The translations under genes and the position numbers were made by a program. 64,000 nt of DNA, taken from Pomphorhynchus laevis (Eukaryota; Acanthocephala; Palaeacanthocephala; Echinorhynchida; Pomphorhynchidae). The stretch's first letter is position 1. Every line of letters starts with the position of its first letter. Location: assembly GCA_012934845.2 (NCBI GenBank), contig WNNJ02000969.1:1-64000 (forward strand), given 5' to 3'. Below the pieces are notes generated by a model that made no database searches, was not told the origin of the DNA, and saw only the letters and a list, made by a program, of their open reading frames with translations. Below, in pieces: positions 47,458-59,600 of this stretch.

Positions 47458-47482
47458 GACACGCTGATAATAACAGCGTGTC
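47458..47482. repeat. Perfect hairpin, 9-bp stem, 7-nt loop
   Basis: GACACGCTG, loop ATAATAA, CAGCGTGTC. It lies inside a 220-bp segment missing from the otherwise matching sequence at 38.2-38.4 kb. Confidence 0.85.
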
Positions 47483-48617
47483 AATTAATATTTGTTAATT
47501 GTAAAATCACTGGACTCCCAATTTTTTTATTTTTAATTTTTAATTTTTTTTCTAAGAATTACTTGTATCGTTCAAAGACGATTTTTTCGCTAATGTTATA
47601 CAAATTATGTTATTAACTAACATTGTATAGATATGATTTGCTGTGAAAGGATTTTGTTATGAGCTTTTTTTAAATTATTGATTAATGCTAATTACCGTTT
47701 ACATTGTATTTTTGATTTTTAATATGAAATTATATTTATAAAAAACATATTAAACTTATATATTTAATATTTTATATTATAATATTTTATATACTCAATA
47801 TTTAATATTTAAAATACTAATTCGTAGCATTGATAAAATCTGAGTATACCAACATTTTTTTAATTTTTTAAAAATTAAAAAGTTTTACAAAATGTTTTAA
47901 TTTTAAAACTAAAAAAATTTAAATATTGAGTTTATCAAATTAGTGATCTTTTTCTTGAGTTTCATCCAATTCTATAAAATTGTCAAACTTCAATAGGCAC
48001 AACTTAGTACCTATTAATGTGACCTAATTCTTTGAATTGATAGCTCTGTGATTTGACGGTATTGTCAAATACATTTCCAAACACACTTTACTTTGACGCC
48101 TTCAAAGAGCAATTTGGGTCAATTTTTACAAATAATAGAAACTATCTAGATAACAGATTGTATTTATCATTTAAATGCCAACAGACTTAATTGCAATTGA
48201 TTGCAATTATGACACTTGTGTCATCATTTTTGCAAAAAAAAATTACGTTGTTGCAATAAAGGTACTTTTGAATTATCAGCTTAAAATTTAAATTTACGTT
48301 AAATTATTGCCAAGAAATTTTAAAGTCTTAGTTCATCGTCAGTTATGAGACGATTTCTAATTTGTTGAAATTCTTAAATATTTGCAGCTATAAATGGCTT
48401 ATTTACATTTATTGACTTATAAGAATCAAAATACCGAAACTTCAAATATATCAAAAAGACTTTCATGCGACATCATCGAATCACAGTTTTGATATCGAAC
48501 GCTGCAATTTCGGGTCATTGATCTAGAAATCACAAACGTCCAATTCTTCAAAAATTCATAGGTAGAGTGATCATGCTGATCTTATCGTACATTGTCTTTA
48601 TATTATTTTGTTTAAAT

Positions 48618-48665
48618 CAGTAACGACTGGAGGGTAAATTGAAATTTACCCTCCAGTCGTTACTG
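48618..48665. repeat. Perfect palindrome, 23-bp arms, 2-nt centre
   Basis: The left arm starts CAGTAACGACTGGAGGG and runs to 48640. GA forms the centre. The right arm (48643-48665) is its exact reverse complement. No other copy of the arm sequence is seen in the window, so it is not the end of a repeat found here. Confidence 0.95.
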
Positions 48666-49984
48666 GTATTACCAACTAATTTGTTTTTCATAGAGTCGTG
48701 CACTCATGGATGACCGCTCAATTCGTTTAATTTGAACAGTCTGGCTTTTAATGTTCCAAATTCAATCTGTATTTCCAGATGGTACTGACATGCACACCCT
48801 AAAATAATCATTACACAATTATACCAACTTTTTTCAGATAGCCATATTCAGCTTTGCTCTCAATCCACGTGTTTTGCTTTTAATCTATCAATATAAACTT
48901 TATTTCGTTCCGCACTGACAAAACACAACTCAACATCCGATATTTATACATGTTCAATTGAGTTTCATGATATCTCATATTTGTATTCTAATTTTACTAA
49001 AATTATACTCATTGTACGATATGTACTCATTGTATTACTTATTTTCAAAGTTTACGCATTGAACGTGCTTTACTCGTTCTTTACCCATGGCCTTGAATAG
49101 TAAGCTTTGAATCTTTTTATTAAAACTGACAATCTTTTATCGTAACATTTTATTTTGGCGCTTGCACCGCAATCTTATTCCTTTCATCATCACCCAAAGT
49201 TGTTTTACTAAAATCCTCTTTATATATCATTAAAAATCTAAACAACGAATACAATGTCGAGTTCGCTGATCGGATACATCTATTGATATTCAATGGTTCT
49301 CATAAGTAGTAGCGATTAACCCTGGATATTCGTTATATTTCCTGAATTTGCTGAATATTTCGAGATAAATTTGCTTTCTGCTTATGTTAAAAGGTGACTC
49401 ATGCTTAGTCATGAGTCAACATCATGTTGTTCATGATAACTTAAGGAAATGCACAAATTAGTTACCTTAAGAAACTGCACAAATTTTGCCGTTTGTAAAA
49501 AATCATTAGTATAACTTTAAAGACAAGTAACTTGTAAGAAAAAGAGCACCTATCGATTCATAACGACCACCCTCAATATTAGATATTAAACAACACCGAT
49601 AAAACTACTATCGATACAATACTCTCCTATATCTTAAAAGTTGCTAATTGATGTGGTACCTATTGTGGTCCTGAATACACATTAAACTCAATCACCTGGT
49701 GTGTGATTAGGCAATAGTTATCCGCTGATTGATTAAGCGTATCGAAGATGAACTTTGATTTACAACTGTAAGCCAAGACACATTTTTAAGTCTTGTGTGC
49801 TCAGTTTCCACAATCTTAATTCGACCGGCTGGTTACATATTCGGCGTGACAGGAAATCGATTGATCATAAAGCAGAATGAATGATGATGTTCATCAATGA
49901 TGCTTCTTGTAGCAACAAAAATTGTTCAATACCTAATAGAATAAGAATATTTATAAGTTGTGAATATGGAATCCTGATTATTTT

Positions 49985-51265
49985 AATTTTTTAAAATTCT
50001 ACAGCTCGCCTTAACCCTTATCAGTGTTCCTTATGGAAGATATTCAAGAAGGAGAATTTTGTCTGCTGGATGGAGAGGTCTTTAGGTTGGATCAGTAGTA
50101 TAGACCTTGACAGATTTTTGGAGGAGTCACTATCCCTACATAATTATGGAGCCACTCAATCTCCCCAACCAATCCTGAATTGGGGTGACTTCAGGAGCTG
50201 GGATCTATATGTTCCAGATATCCTAAACTCCTGGAAGCCACTTGTGGGCACCTTCAAATCCATGTGCGACACTTTCCCTCGAGTTTGTCAGCTTTTAACA
50301 GACAGTCATAAAATGGAGGTCACCATCACAATGCTTTTAGCCTCATCGTCCGATGTGGCCGGCATCAACATTAGCCGACATATATTTTTACCAAAGAAGA
50401 GATCGATTACAGGCTCTAAAGATCTGCGGTCCATTTCGATTCAAAACTCACTCATATTCATCTACGAAAAAGTGCTTGCGCTTAGAATTAGCGACCATCT
50501 AAGTAGGCGTAATTTAATCCCACCAGGTTTTCATGTGTTTGTAAAGTGTTGTTCGGTCCATTTAGCAATAGATTAAGTGAATCGGTATTGCCAAAATAAC
50601 AAGTCATCAGCTTGCTGTAGCTGTTTTTTCTTGACTTTTCCGTTGCATTTGACCGCATCTCTATTCCATTTGTTATCTCTTATCTAAGGTCCCTCGGGTT
50701 GCCTACGATAATTGTTAACAGACTGAGGATATTGCTGTATACCAAGCAATTCTTTTATGAAGACGACTTTGATGCTCGTTAGTTATACGTCATTACATGT
50801 GCCTCAAAGTTCTTTACTTTCTCCTATCTTATATCTTGCCGCTTCTATTGCACTATTTAAAACATTTAAACGCGATCAACATATAGTGGTATACACTGAT
50901 TACCAGGGATGAACCATTACGGTTAAATGGTCGACCCGATCATACTTGAATAAATTCAAGAGTGTGCTGAAGAGAGCTAGATATGCCCTGAAACGGGCTC
51001 AGTATCTGTCATCAAGTGAAAAAGCTCAGATGCGCCTATGGTTATTTGGGCAATCTCGGGATTAGTCCTCTTTTTTGTAGAGAACGTCCCCCAGACAATC
51101 AGGTGTAAGATCCTGGGTAGCTCAGACGGAAGGCAGCGCCTTTGTGTAAGATGGAGGGATCTGACCCCCTTGCCCGTTATCATAGTTGACTCAATTATTC
51201 TTCCGACTTCCTTTTGGAATTATCTTTTGCTTCTTGTTTTTGTACTTGTATATATTTTCCTCTAA
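49985..51265 (+). mobile_element. LINE fragment with RT, decayed
   Basis: An open frame at 50070-50576 encodes SSSDVAGINISRHIFLPKK, then GSKDLRSISIQNSLIFIYEK and VLALRISDHLSRRNLIPPGF, the fingers part of an RT with the R-x-I-S-I-x-N-S signature. In other frames downstream come FFLDFSVAFDRISIPFV (motif A), LRSLGLPTIIVNRL, LLYTKQFFYEDDFDAR and YALKRAQYLSSSEKAQMRLW. Several frame changes and stops are present, and no YxDD box is evident. It is the better preserved relative of the copy at 23.08-23.98 kb. Clade unassigned, possibly an RLE-type group. Confidence 0.7.
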
Positions 51266-53023
51266 GTTTTTACATGGAGAATAACCATTTATTTAATTCG
51301 ACAGTTATAATAATATGCACAATGTTTTCATATCGCTAACTAATTAGTGTAATGTGCAACTTATTTTTAGCAGTAAAAAGTGCATTTTTTACAATGTCAT
51401 TCTGCACAATATGATATTATGCCTTCTCTCTAGCAGGCTTTAACATAATAGTGCGATGAATGTGGTGATTATATAATTTCGTCTTTCTCATCACTACATA
51501 TTATATTATATGTTTTGATAGAGAGAGTGAGTAACATGATTCGTTATATATTTGCTTTATTTGAATCACAATTATGGTGTTTCTCCGCCTCATTAGCATT
51601 TATGAGCACTTGTGCTGGTGGTCAATGCGAACAGAATGTGCTTAATTAAGCCGCTTTTAAATCTTTGTAGTTTCTATTACAACGACCTATATTGTTGCAG
51701 TTGCTGTTGTGAATTACTGTAGCTTTTATCCTCATGTCAGGTATCTCACATATCGCCAAGAGCAATTATTCTAATCGTTTCGCACTTAATCTACTATCTG
51801 TATACTTCTTCTGATCCAATCTTTCACCTCTCTTTCGCGTAAACCTGTAGCTTATTTACTTGAATCAATTGCCATAACATTTTGGTGTTCATTTCTTACA
51901 CAAATGCAAATTACAGACGTGTTCAGTATTTTCCAGATATGAAATTAAAACAGAAATCACTGCTGATAATTGCATGTAAGTTTTAAAAAATTAATGATAT
52001 CTTCAAGTTCTTATTTAATAATATATTTATTTGATTTTAATTTGCTAAGCTCAAATTAAAAAATATTTGTCACAAAACTTGCTATTTTTTCAAAATAGCA
52101 AGTTTCATATAAACTAAATTTTTATATCCAATATGCACTATCTATTTCATATTAAATATTAATATGAAATTTATTCACATGCAACTATCTGGAAATTAGC
52201 GAGATTATATCGTTAACAATGTGTTTAGTTTTAACTTACAATACGTTAGTAAAAGATGACTTTGAGCTTCAAGAGTTGAAAATAGCTTTACAAACCATCA
52301 ATTTAAAAAATATTACCAATGCCATATGCATTTCTTGTTTGAGGCTTCGAAGTGAACCTAGGTATAACTAAATTATGCTACGGAAGATAATCGAGGCAAA
52401 TTCTTCCAGATTGGGAATTACCGAATGATGTAAAGTCTATTTATATATGACTTTAAACGTTACAGTATCGATTTAATTCCGACGATATGCGCTATTGAAG
52501 TTATCTCATATATAACACTTTAATTTGCATAGCTTGTTACAATCACTATCGATTTATATGTTTTAAACAATAACCTTCTTGTATCAAAGTGTATTTTAAA
52601 AATGTATAATGTCTGTATGTACCTCAAATGATTGTTTACATTCTTGTAGTATAAATAATAAATTTTAATAAAAATATAATATTTAAATATTATAATATAA
52701 TATACTATAATATAAAATATAATATTAAATATACTATAATATTAAATATACTATAATATAAAATATAATTATAATCTAATTTTAGTATTATATTATAATA
52801 CTAAAAGATTATCAAATATGCATTTAAGTTACATAAAAATCGTATTTTTGTGCAACAATTCTGTTAAAATTTACAATCCTAATTTAAAATGCTACTTTTT
52901 AATTCCATGTAAACTTTTGTTTATGCTTCCATAATGTAATGTCGCCCACGAAATATGGATTAACCCCATACTATGACACGTAGTTAATAGTTTGTTTTTG
53001 CAGCTCAAAAAATTCATCTTTAG
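51266..53023 (+). other. Large intron, middle part
   Basis: AT-rich. It includes perfect hairpins at 52075-52105 (14-bp stem, 3-nt loop) and 52144-52170, and an AT palindrome around 52765-52810. No coding sequence recognised. Confidence 0.55.
52075..52105. repeat. Perfect hairpin, 14-bp stem, 3-nt loop
   Basis: AAACTTGCTATTTT, TTC, AAAATAGCAAGTTT. A second palindrome (ATTTCATATTAA/TTAATATGAAAT) lies 39 bp downstream. Confidence 0.88.
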
Positions 53024-53122
53024 ACCCGTTTTACCATGTACATTGTTTAAATAATGGTGTTTGCAAGTATGTTCGTTGTTAATGTCATGAATCTTTCACT
53101 GGTGATTTTTGTGAACAATATG
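53024..53122 (+). pseudogene. Dead EGF exon
   Basis: Exactly 99 bp with acceptor ATCTTTAG and donor TATG|GTACGC, phase 1 at both ends, the same geometry as live EGF exons. It encodes DPFYHVHCLNNGVCKYVRC, then a TAA at 53080-53082, then CHESFTGDFCEQY. The first Cys is lost (DPF for DPC), and the stop stands where C4-x-C5 would have its middle residue. Inclusion would truncate the protein, so the exon is probably skipped or the sequence has an error. Confidence 0.8.
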
Positions 53123-53279
53123 GTACGCTATATAATCATTTATCATTAATACAAAAATGAAGTACTTTGAATCAACTTACAATTTATTACGATCTGTAAA
53201 TTCTAAATGCACCTGTATATTCATAGCTTAAAGCGATACATTGTATGTAATACATATAATATTAATATTAAGTAGGCAG

Positions 53280-53306
53280 ATTCGGTTTTAATGTGCAAAA
53301 CCGAAT
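53280..53306. repeat. Perfect hairpin, 10-bp stem, 7-nt loop
   Basis: ATTCGGTTTT, AATGTGC, AAAACCGAAT. Confidence 0.8.
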
Positions 53307-53737
53307 TGTTATGTAAATAAAATTTAAAAGTTTTTATAAAGTTTAAAGTTTTATATGTAACGAGGTTTTGAGAAATAGTTTATCAATAAGATATTATTGT
53401 TTCGTCGATCATTTAAGCAATTCAATAGAGCTAATGCAATAAAGGATGAAAAAATGCCGAATTATTTTGATTATTTTATTATTAAATAAAAAGTATTTTT
53501 TTAATATTACTTTTATAATAAAAGGTAATATTAAATTAAATTTGTTTTTTATAGATTTCATGATTTTTACATGAAATTTTTGAATTTTTAATTTTAAAAA
53601 TTTATTGTCGATTTTTTGGGTTGCTGAATTACAAAAACTTTAAACTGAGATCATATTTTTTATTAGCTGTAACAAATATTAAAGTGTCTCTTTCAATTAA
53701 TTACTCAAAAACAAATACAATCGGATGTTATATTTAT

Positions 53738-54960
53738 AAACAAAATGGTAATCAATATTTTGATGGCGCAAAAAAAATATTTAAATTTATTTCGTAAATT
53801 TAAACTAAAATACTTGACGATGATGCACATTGCTGAATAATGGGATATTATTTAATTGAATAAAAAAAATATTTTGTATTTAAAAATGATAAGGATGAAA
53901 ATAAAATCTGATGGACTACTGATAGCAGTTGCTCCAGTGGTGTAGATGTACATTTCTGTATATTAATTTTGGTAGGAGATCGTATTCTAACGATCAATTA
54001 GAAACCTACCCTATGTGTGCGATCCGCTAGCCGGATCACTGCTTTTCATGCTGTCACTTGAAATGAATGATTTAATTTAACTTGATTGCATCTGTGAGCT
54101 GAAATTCTTCTGATTGTGGCTCGACATTATCCTCACAAGTATTGTCCCTATTTTTGATACAGCGGTACGCTACTAATCAGTCTGATTGGGTCTCATCAGC
54201 TGTTGACCGATACCTACATTTCACGTTTCGACCCTTATTGTCTGCTTACCCTGTACACTGATGCTTTTATCTTAAACTCATGACGTATGTATCGCTGTTC
54301 ACTTGTTGATCGGATTTGATCTCTGGACGTATTTATCGCGATTGAACGTAACATCCACTAGGTCTGTTTCTCCAGTTGTGTAGATGTACATAAACAAAAT
54401 GGTAATCAATATTTTGATGGCGCAAAAAAATATTTAAATTTATTTCGTAAAATTAAACTAAAATACTTTACGATGATGCACATTGCTGAATGATTGGATA
54501 TTATTTAATTGAATAAAAAAATTATTTTGTATTTAAAAATGATAAGGATGAAAATAAAATCTGATGAACTACTGATAGCAGTTGCTCCAGTGGTGTAGAT
54601 GTACATTTCTGTATATTAATTTTGGTAGGAGATCGTATTCTAACGATCAATTAGAAACCTACCCTATGTGTGTGATCCGCTAGCTGGATCACTGTTTTTG
54701 ATGCTGTCACTTGCAATGAATGATTTAATTTAACTTGATTGCATATGTGAGCTGAAATTCTTCTGATTGTGGCACGACATTATCCTCACAGGTATTGTCC
54801 CTATTTGTGATGCAGCAGGACGCTACTAATCAGTCTGGGTGGGTCTCATCAGCTGCTGATCCATACCTACATTTCACGTTTCGACCCTTATTGTCTGCAT
54901 ACTCTGTTCACTTGTTGATCGGATTTGAACTCAGGACGTATGTATCGCGATTAAAAATAT
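53738..54960. repeat. 654-bp tandem duplication, two copies
   Basis: AAACAAAATGGTAATCAATA starts at 53738 and again at 54392. The following ~500 bp are nearly identical (ATCTGATG-ACTACTGATAGC, GTAGGAGATCGTATTC, GATCCGCTAGC-GGATCACTG). Each copy ends with the dispersed repeat also found at 30781-30990 (TTCTGATTGTGGC-CGACATT, CCTACATTTCACG). CTCCAG-GTGTAGATGTACAT occurs inside and at the copy junction (54370-54391), a short homology that could have mediated the duplication. Confidence 0.9.
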
Positions 54961-55979
54961 CGCGATACGAAAGGTACACTTGCTTCATTCGTAATCAGGC
55001 GAAATTTTCTCCTCAGTAAATAATGACGCATATATTTCAAACATGTATTTTGCTAGAATTTCTTTTTATACCGATGAATAGATTTTTGCTACTTTCTCAG
55101 CCATTTCTTTTACTGGTTTGATATAACCGATGAGAGGTACAATTTATTTAAATGATAATAAATAATTTTTTAAAATAATAAATAAATAAAAATGAATATT
55201 AAATAAATATGTTTTCGAATTCTTTTTATAATACATCTACAGAATTGTCATATCTTCTTTTACAATTCTCGTATCTCGCTACAAATGCTCTGGCATATAC
55301 ATCGACACTACTCAAGACATTGTTCTCTGTATGTGTGTATTATTTTTGTATTTATGTGTCCGTTGCAAGGCATGTGTTGATGCTACCTTCTTTAACACAG
55401 CGCTAGCCACATTTCTTAATCTACCCGTTGTGACTTAACAAATGGATGAAAATGTGCTCTCTCAATTGTCTTTATACGTTCTTTATTATTACTAGTCTTT
55501 CTTTCTTCGTGGTATATAAATGATTCGACATGTAACTTATTGCATATGATGGAGCAAATCTGTTAAAGATACAGGTCTCCAGGAAAGACCGCTTCGTCAC
55601 ATGTCCAAATAGGCCGTCCTTCCCGATTCGAGATTTTCCCGCTATAACGAGTTATCAGATCATAGTGAAACTCGTGTGTATTAAGGAACAAATCTTTAGT
55701 GCCGCGATTATTGCGTAGCCATGCCGAAATTCCAATATTGCAAATCTATGGATGATTGTAAATCTAATTTGTGTTTTCGAAAAACGTAAATAGATCAATG
55801 GATGATGATTTTATTATACTTTGCTTGCATCCTCTTTCTATTGTTGCATTCATTGATTTCTTTGTGCTTTTGCTGGGCTTCTAAATCATCATCGATTTTC
55901 ATTCCGGGATCACAATGAATACATAATTTGGATAAATAATAAATATTTTTTAAATTATAATTTATTTTTCAAAATTTTT
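54961..55979 (+). other. Intron, no feature recognised
   Basis: An open frame at 55209-55406 shows no recognisable domain. The rest is AT-rich with no repeat partner that I could see. Confidence 0.45.
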
Positions 55980-57047
55980 TCAAGATATGGTTACATCTGA
56001 AGGACCAAATTAAATGTTGCAATAATATTTTTAAGTTATGCCTTGCTTAATAAATAATGTGCATTAATAATGCACTATTATATCCTTAGTTGCTGCAAAT
56101 AAATAGATTATAAATGATCTCAAAAAGTGGTAATGTTAGGATTTTAATATAAAAAGTATTTGAAGTATTTTAAACATTAAATTTGTATTTCCATTAAAAC
56201 ATTTTATTATTTCTGGGAAAATGTTTATTATTTGTATTTGCCTATGTAAGGATGACATTATCCTCGTGCACTGCCTCCACGACCCGACACCAGTACCAGT
56301 GGTTGACAGGAAATATCTGGTGTAATATTATTTGTTTTTTTTTCTTGTCAAGAAATTGTTGTTGAGAACCATTTAAGAGGTGGAGAAGCCATGTCAAAGG
56401 AGGTGAAAGAGAATAAAGTGATGCACAATGTCAAAAGACGACGACAAATCAAGCGAAATGACCAATTAAGTTAACTGTTGATTGTGAGCCAAGAGAAGAT
56501 CACCGATTGCCTCGGTAATAGAGAAGATACTAAGGCAGGGGCAATAGATTTAAAAACACTTGATGGTAAAGGATCATGTTCAGATGAAGAATTGGGGAGT
56601 CGAGATTTCAGTACGATAATTTTATAAGAAGACACAGGCGATAGGTATAAAAGTTCAGAAAGGGATGATGACTGAAATGTAACCAAGAGGTGAAAAGTAA
56701 GACATATAAGTTTAAATCTGAGATGACTAGCAAAGATTGAAGGATCGATTGAGCAAACTGGCAAAGATGCATTTGGGAGGAGTCAATACTTTGCAGAGCC
56801 ACCGATAAGGCATAACTTAAAGATATTATTTAAGGCATAACTTAAAAATATTATTGCAACATTTAATTTGGTCCTTCAGATGGGACCATATCTTATAAAA
56901 ATTTGATCCATAATTATTTCGCAATTTACTTTTTAATTATTTTTTCATAATATTATCATAATATTTTTATATTATGGCAATATTTTTTTAATATTATTAC
57001 AATAATAATTATTTCACGATTGTTTTTTTTACAATTTGAAATGAATA
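55980..57047 (-). repeat. Inverted duplication of 31.88-32.70 kb followed by a direct copy of 32.64-32.87 kb
   Basis: 55980-56810 is the reverse complement of about 31879-32700, including the CR1-like coding piece FASHLRFKLICLTFHL (minus strand here). At about 56810 (GCCACCGATAAGGCATAAC) it switches to sequence in the direct orientation matching 32640-32870 (ATTGCAACATTTAATTTGG, ATATTTTTATATTATGG). AAGGCATAACTTAAA appears twice at the switch (56811 and 56828). The result is a partial palindrome, with 55981-56060 inverse to 56830-56890. Confidence 0.88.
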
Positions 57048-57550
57048 TTATATATTATTAATAATATATTATACATATATATTATACATTCTTATATATT
57101 TTATGACCTATTAACCATAATTATTGAGCATAATTTGCATGAACGTCTGGGTTCAATGAAGAATTGGTAGACTAATACAGATAATAACGGTATAATATTA
57201 TATAATAAATATGTAATGTTTATTTTGGAAAACAACAATATGCTTTTAAATAATAAAAGCATATTTTAAAAGTTTCAAGTAATTAAATCAGGTAACTAAA
57301 TCTATTTTTTTAATTATATTGATAAATTAAAAATAATACAGAATTTAATAATTATTAAATTCAGATACTTAATAATAATTAAATTATTTATTATCAAAAT
57401 TTAATAATAAAATAATATAAATAATAAATATATGTTATAAGATTATATATAATTTATATCAAGTTATAATAATACAATAATTTATATAACGTGGCAAATG
57501 CGTGCAAGATGCACGCTTACATGACCACTAACAAACAAAAAAAAGAACAT
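57048..57550 (+). other. Low-complexity AT-rich intron
   Basis: Runs of TATATTA/TAATAAT with no recognised feature. Confidence 0.6.
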
Positions 57551-57554
57551 CAAA

Positions 57555-59575
57555 AGTCACAGATAATTAGTTAATCGTTGAAATGGAATTGGAAAAAGAA
57601 CACCGGTCGGGATGGATGAAGGATGGGAGAGAGAAGAGTTGGAATATACGCAAAATGTACGGTTTGATATATATGAAGAAAACCATGATACAGTGGGTAA
57701 AGAGAAGCCATAATCATGACGAAGGCGATGGAGAAGAATCGAGTGATCGACGATGTCAAAAGCAGACGATAGATCAAGAGAAACTATGACACTACATAAT
57801 TTATGATCGCGCGAGATGAGTAAGTCATTATAAACTTTAAGACATGCAATTTCGGTAGAGTAATTAGAGCGAAAAGCGGCTTGGAAGGGAGGAAATAAGT
57901 TAGAGGAATAGAGATATGTATTAACTTGCTTGAGAACGAGACGCTCAAGGAGTTTAGAGATGGTTGGGAGAAGTGAGATTGGACGGTACGAAGATGGTAG
58001 TGAGGAGTCGAGAGATCGCTTTCTGATGAGAGGACGAACAGTGGCGCATTTCCAGATGGAAGGAAATGTACGGCTACGGATGGACGAGTTGAACAATGTT
58101 GTTAGGAAGGGTGAGATAGAGGAGCAGATATTTTTAAGCAAGTGAGTGGGAATTGGGTCAGAAGGAGAGGTTTTATTAGGTAATGACAGCAGAACCGAAG
58201 AAACTTTATCAGACGAAACGGGAAGAAGGTGGAATAGTTCTGGGAGGGAAGTATTTTAAAAGAAGAGTGGGTACAAGGGGGCTATGGGTAGTAGGGAAAG
58301 TAAATTAGATAGCTTAGTTTGTAGATAAGAAGAAAATTCATCAGGATTTATATTACAAGAAGTAGATGATCGTGAAAGAATTGAGTTTAAGATTTTCCAA
58401 TGAGATTTAGAGTTGGAAGATGACTCGAGTTGTTTCGCCAAAAGATAGTATGTTTAGTAGTATAAGAATAAGATGTGAACGGCGTAGAGAAAAGTAGGAA
58501 TCCCGGAGATTTGGAGTGAGTGAGTTGGGAGAACGTTTAAGAAAGCGATTATACACACGAAAAGAGTGACGGAGTCGACGCTTAGAAAGACTACAGTCAG
58601 AATCGAACCAGGGAGCATGGCGCAAGCACTGAGAGCGTCGGAGTCGACTAGGCAGAAGTTTATTGATGATAGACATAAGTTCAGAATCAAACAGAATGCA
58701 GATATCATCGGGAGAGAGATAGTTAAGAGGAAGTGAAAAGAGTGAAGAATAGAGTAAGGCTGTGCAGAGAATAGGGATATCGAGAAGTTTCCTGGGTCGA
58801 CTTGGTGTGGATATTGGTGGAGGCGGTGAAGGAGGATGGGGACGAGTAAGAGTGACAAGGAAATGATCGGACAAACCGGGATCAGTAATTGACAAGGAAG
58901 TATAGTCATTGAAGCAGATAGGGACAGCAATGATGTCGAGAGCACTGTCGAGAATATGAGTTGGGCTTGTTGAAAGTAATTTATAGTTAAAATCAGAAAA
59001 AGATTAGTTAAAGTGATAGAGTCAGAGTCAGCCGGGCGATCAAGACGAATGTTAAAGTCACCGAGAACAAAAGAAGGAGTATAAGACAATGAACAGTGAG
59101 ACATAAGATCTGCAAGGTCGTTAAAAAAGATACGTGAGGGGGCATTTGAACCTGGACGGTATACAATCACAAGTTCCAGAGGGAAAGGAGTTGATAATCT
59201 GCATATGAGTAATTCGAACGAGGTGTAACGGATGTTAACGTTAATTTTACGTAAAGACATTGGGTGACGAGCAATGGCAACAATACCGCCATGGTTAGAA
59301 GCAGTAGATGCATGAGAGGCAATTGGACGAGCTGATTTAACTAAAGAACAACCAGAGCGACATAGACGACGAATAGCAAGATCGTCGGAGTCACAATGCC
59401 AGGATTCGGTAATGCAGAGAATATCGATAGATAATTGATCGAAGATATCAAGGAGCATATCAGCTTTATGAAGAATGGAGCGAGTGTTGAATAGACTAAG
59501 ACGAAAAGTATGCTTAGGAGCGAGATCGACTAGCGAAGAAGACAAGGGGGAGAGATGGGACTCCTCCTTGATTTT
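57555..59575 (-). mobile_element. CR1/jockey-like LINE with APE endonuclease and RT
   Basis: Minus strand in order: LSLFNTRSILHKADML, DILCITESWH, SNHGGIVAIAR, VIVYRPGSNAPSR and SFVLGDFNIRLDR, the N, E, GG, YRPG and GDFN boxes of the APE-type endonuclease. After frame changes come LSDHFLVTL, HAPWFDSDCSLSKRRLR and DEFSSYLQTKLSNLL (linker). The RT follows: YRPISLLPTISKLLERLVL, FQAAFRSNYSTEIACL, VIVSLDLSSAFDIVDHSIL. The RT stops after IPTGV, so the YxDD part and the 3' end are absent. The 5' end abuts the truncated EGF exon at about 59576. At least three frame shifts; dead. No poly-A tail visible. Confidence 0.88.
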
Positions 59576-59578
59576 TAT

Positions 59579-59600
59579 TATCAAAATTTCAATTTTGATA
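59579..59600. repeat. Perfect hairpin at LINE/exon junction
   Basis: TATCAAAATT, TC, AATTTTGATA: 10-bp stem with a 2-nt loop exactly where LINE sequence meets the truncated EGF exon. Confidence 0.85.

Larger units (their letters stand above)
47216..49985 (+). other. Large intron, 5' part
   Basis: 47216-47770 partly repeats 38165-38450, interrupted by about 220 bp that includes a hairpin at 47458-47482. 47.9-49.9 kb appears unique and non-coding apart from the 23-bp palindrome at 48618-48665. Confidence 0.55.

Noticed and set aside
51095-51175. tRNA-like string (GGTAGCTCAGACGG...)
   Set aside because: The A box is close, but the second position of the variable part is wrong, no anticodon stem forms and no GGTTCGA-type B box follows. 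It lies in the coding remains of a LINE.
51590-51655. Possible EGF half (STCAGGQCEQN)
   Set aside because: Only two cysteines, no acceptor or donor in phase 1, and no G-x-x-C ending.
57583-58145. Plus-strand open frames opposite the CR1-like LINE
   Set aside because: Glu/Arg/Gly-rich shadows of the Ser/Leu/Pro-rich minus-strand LINE frames, with no domain of their own.
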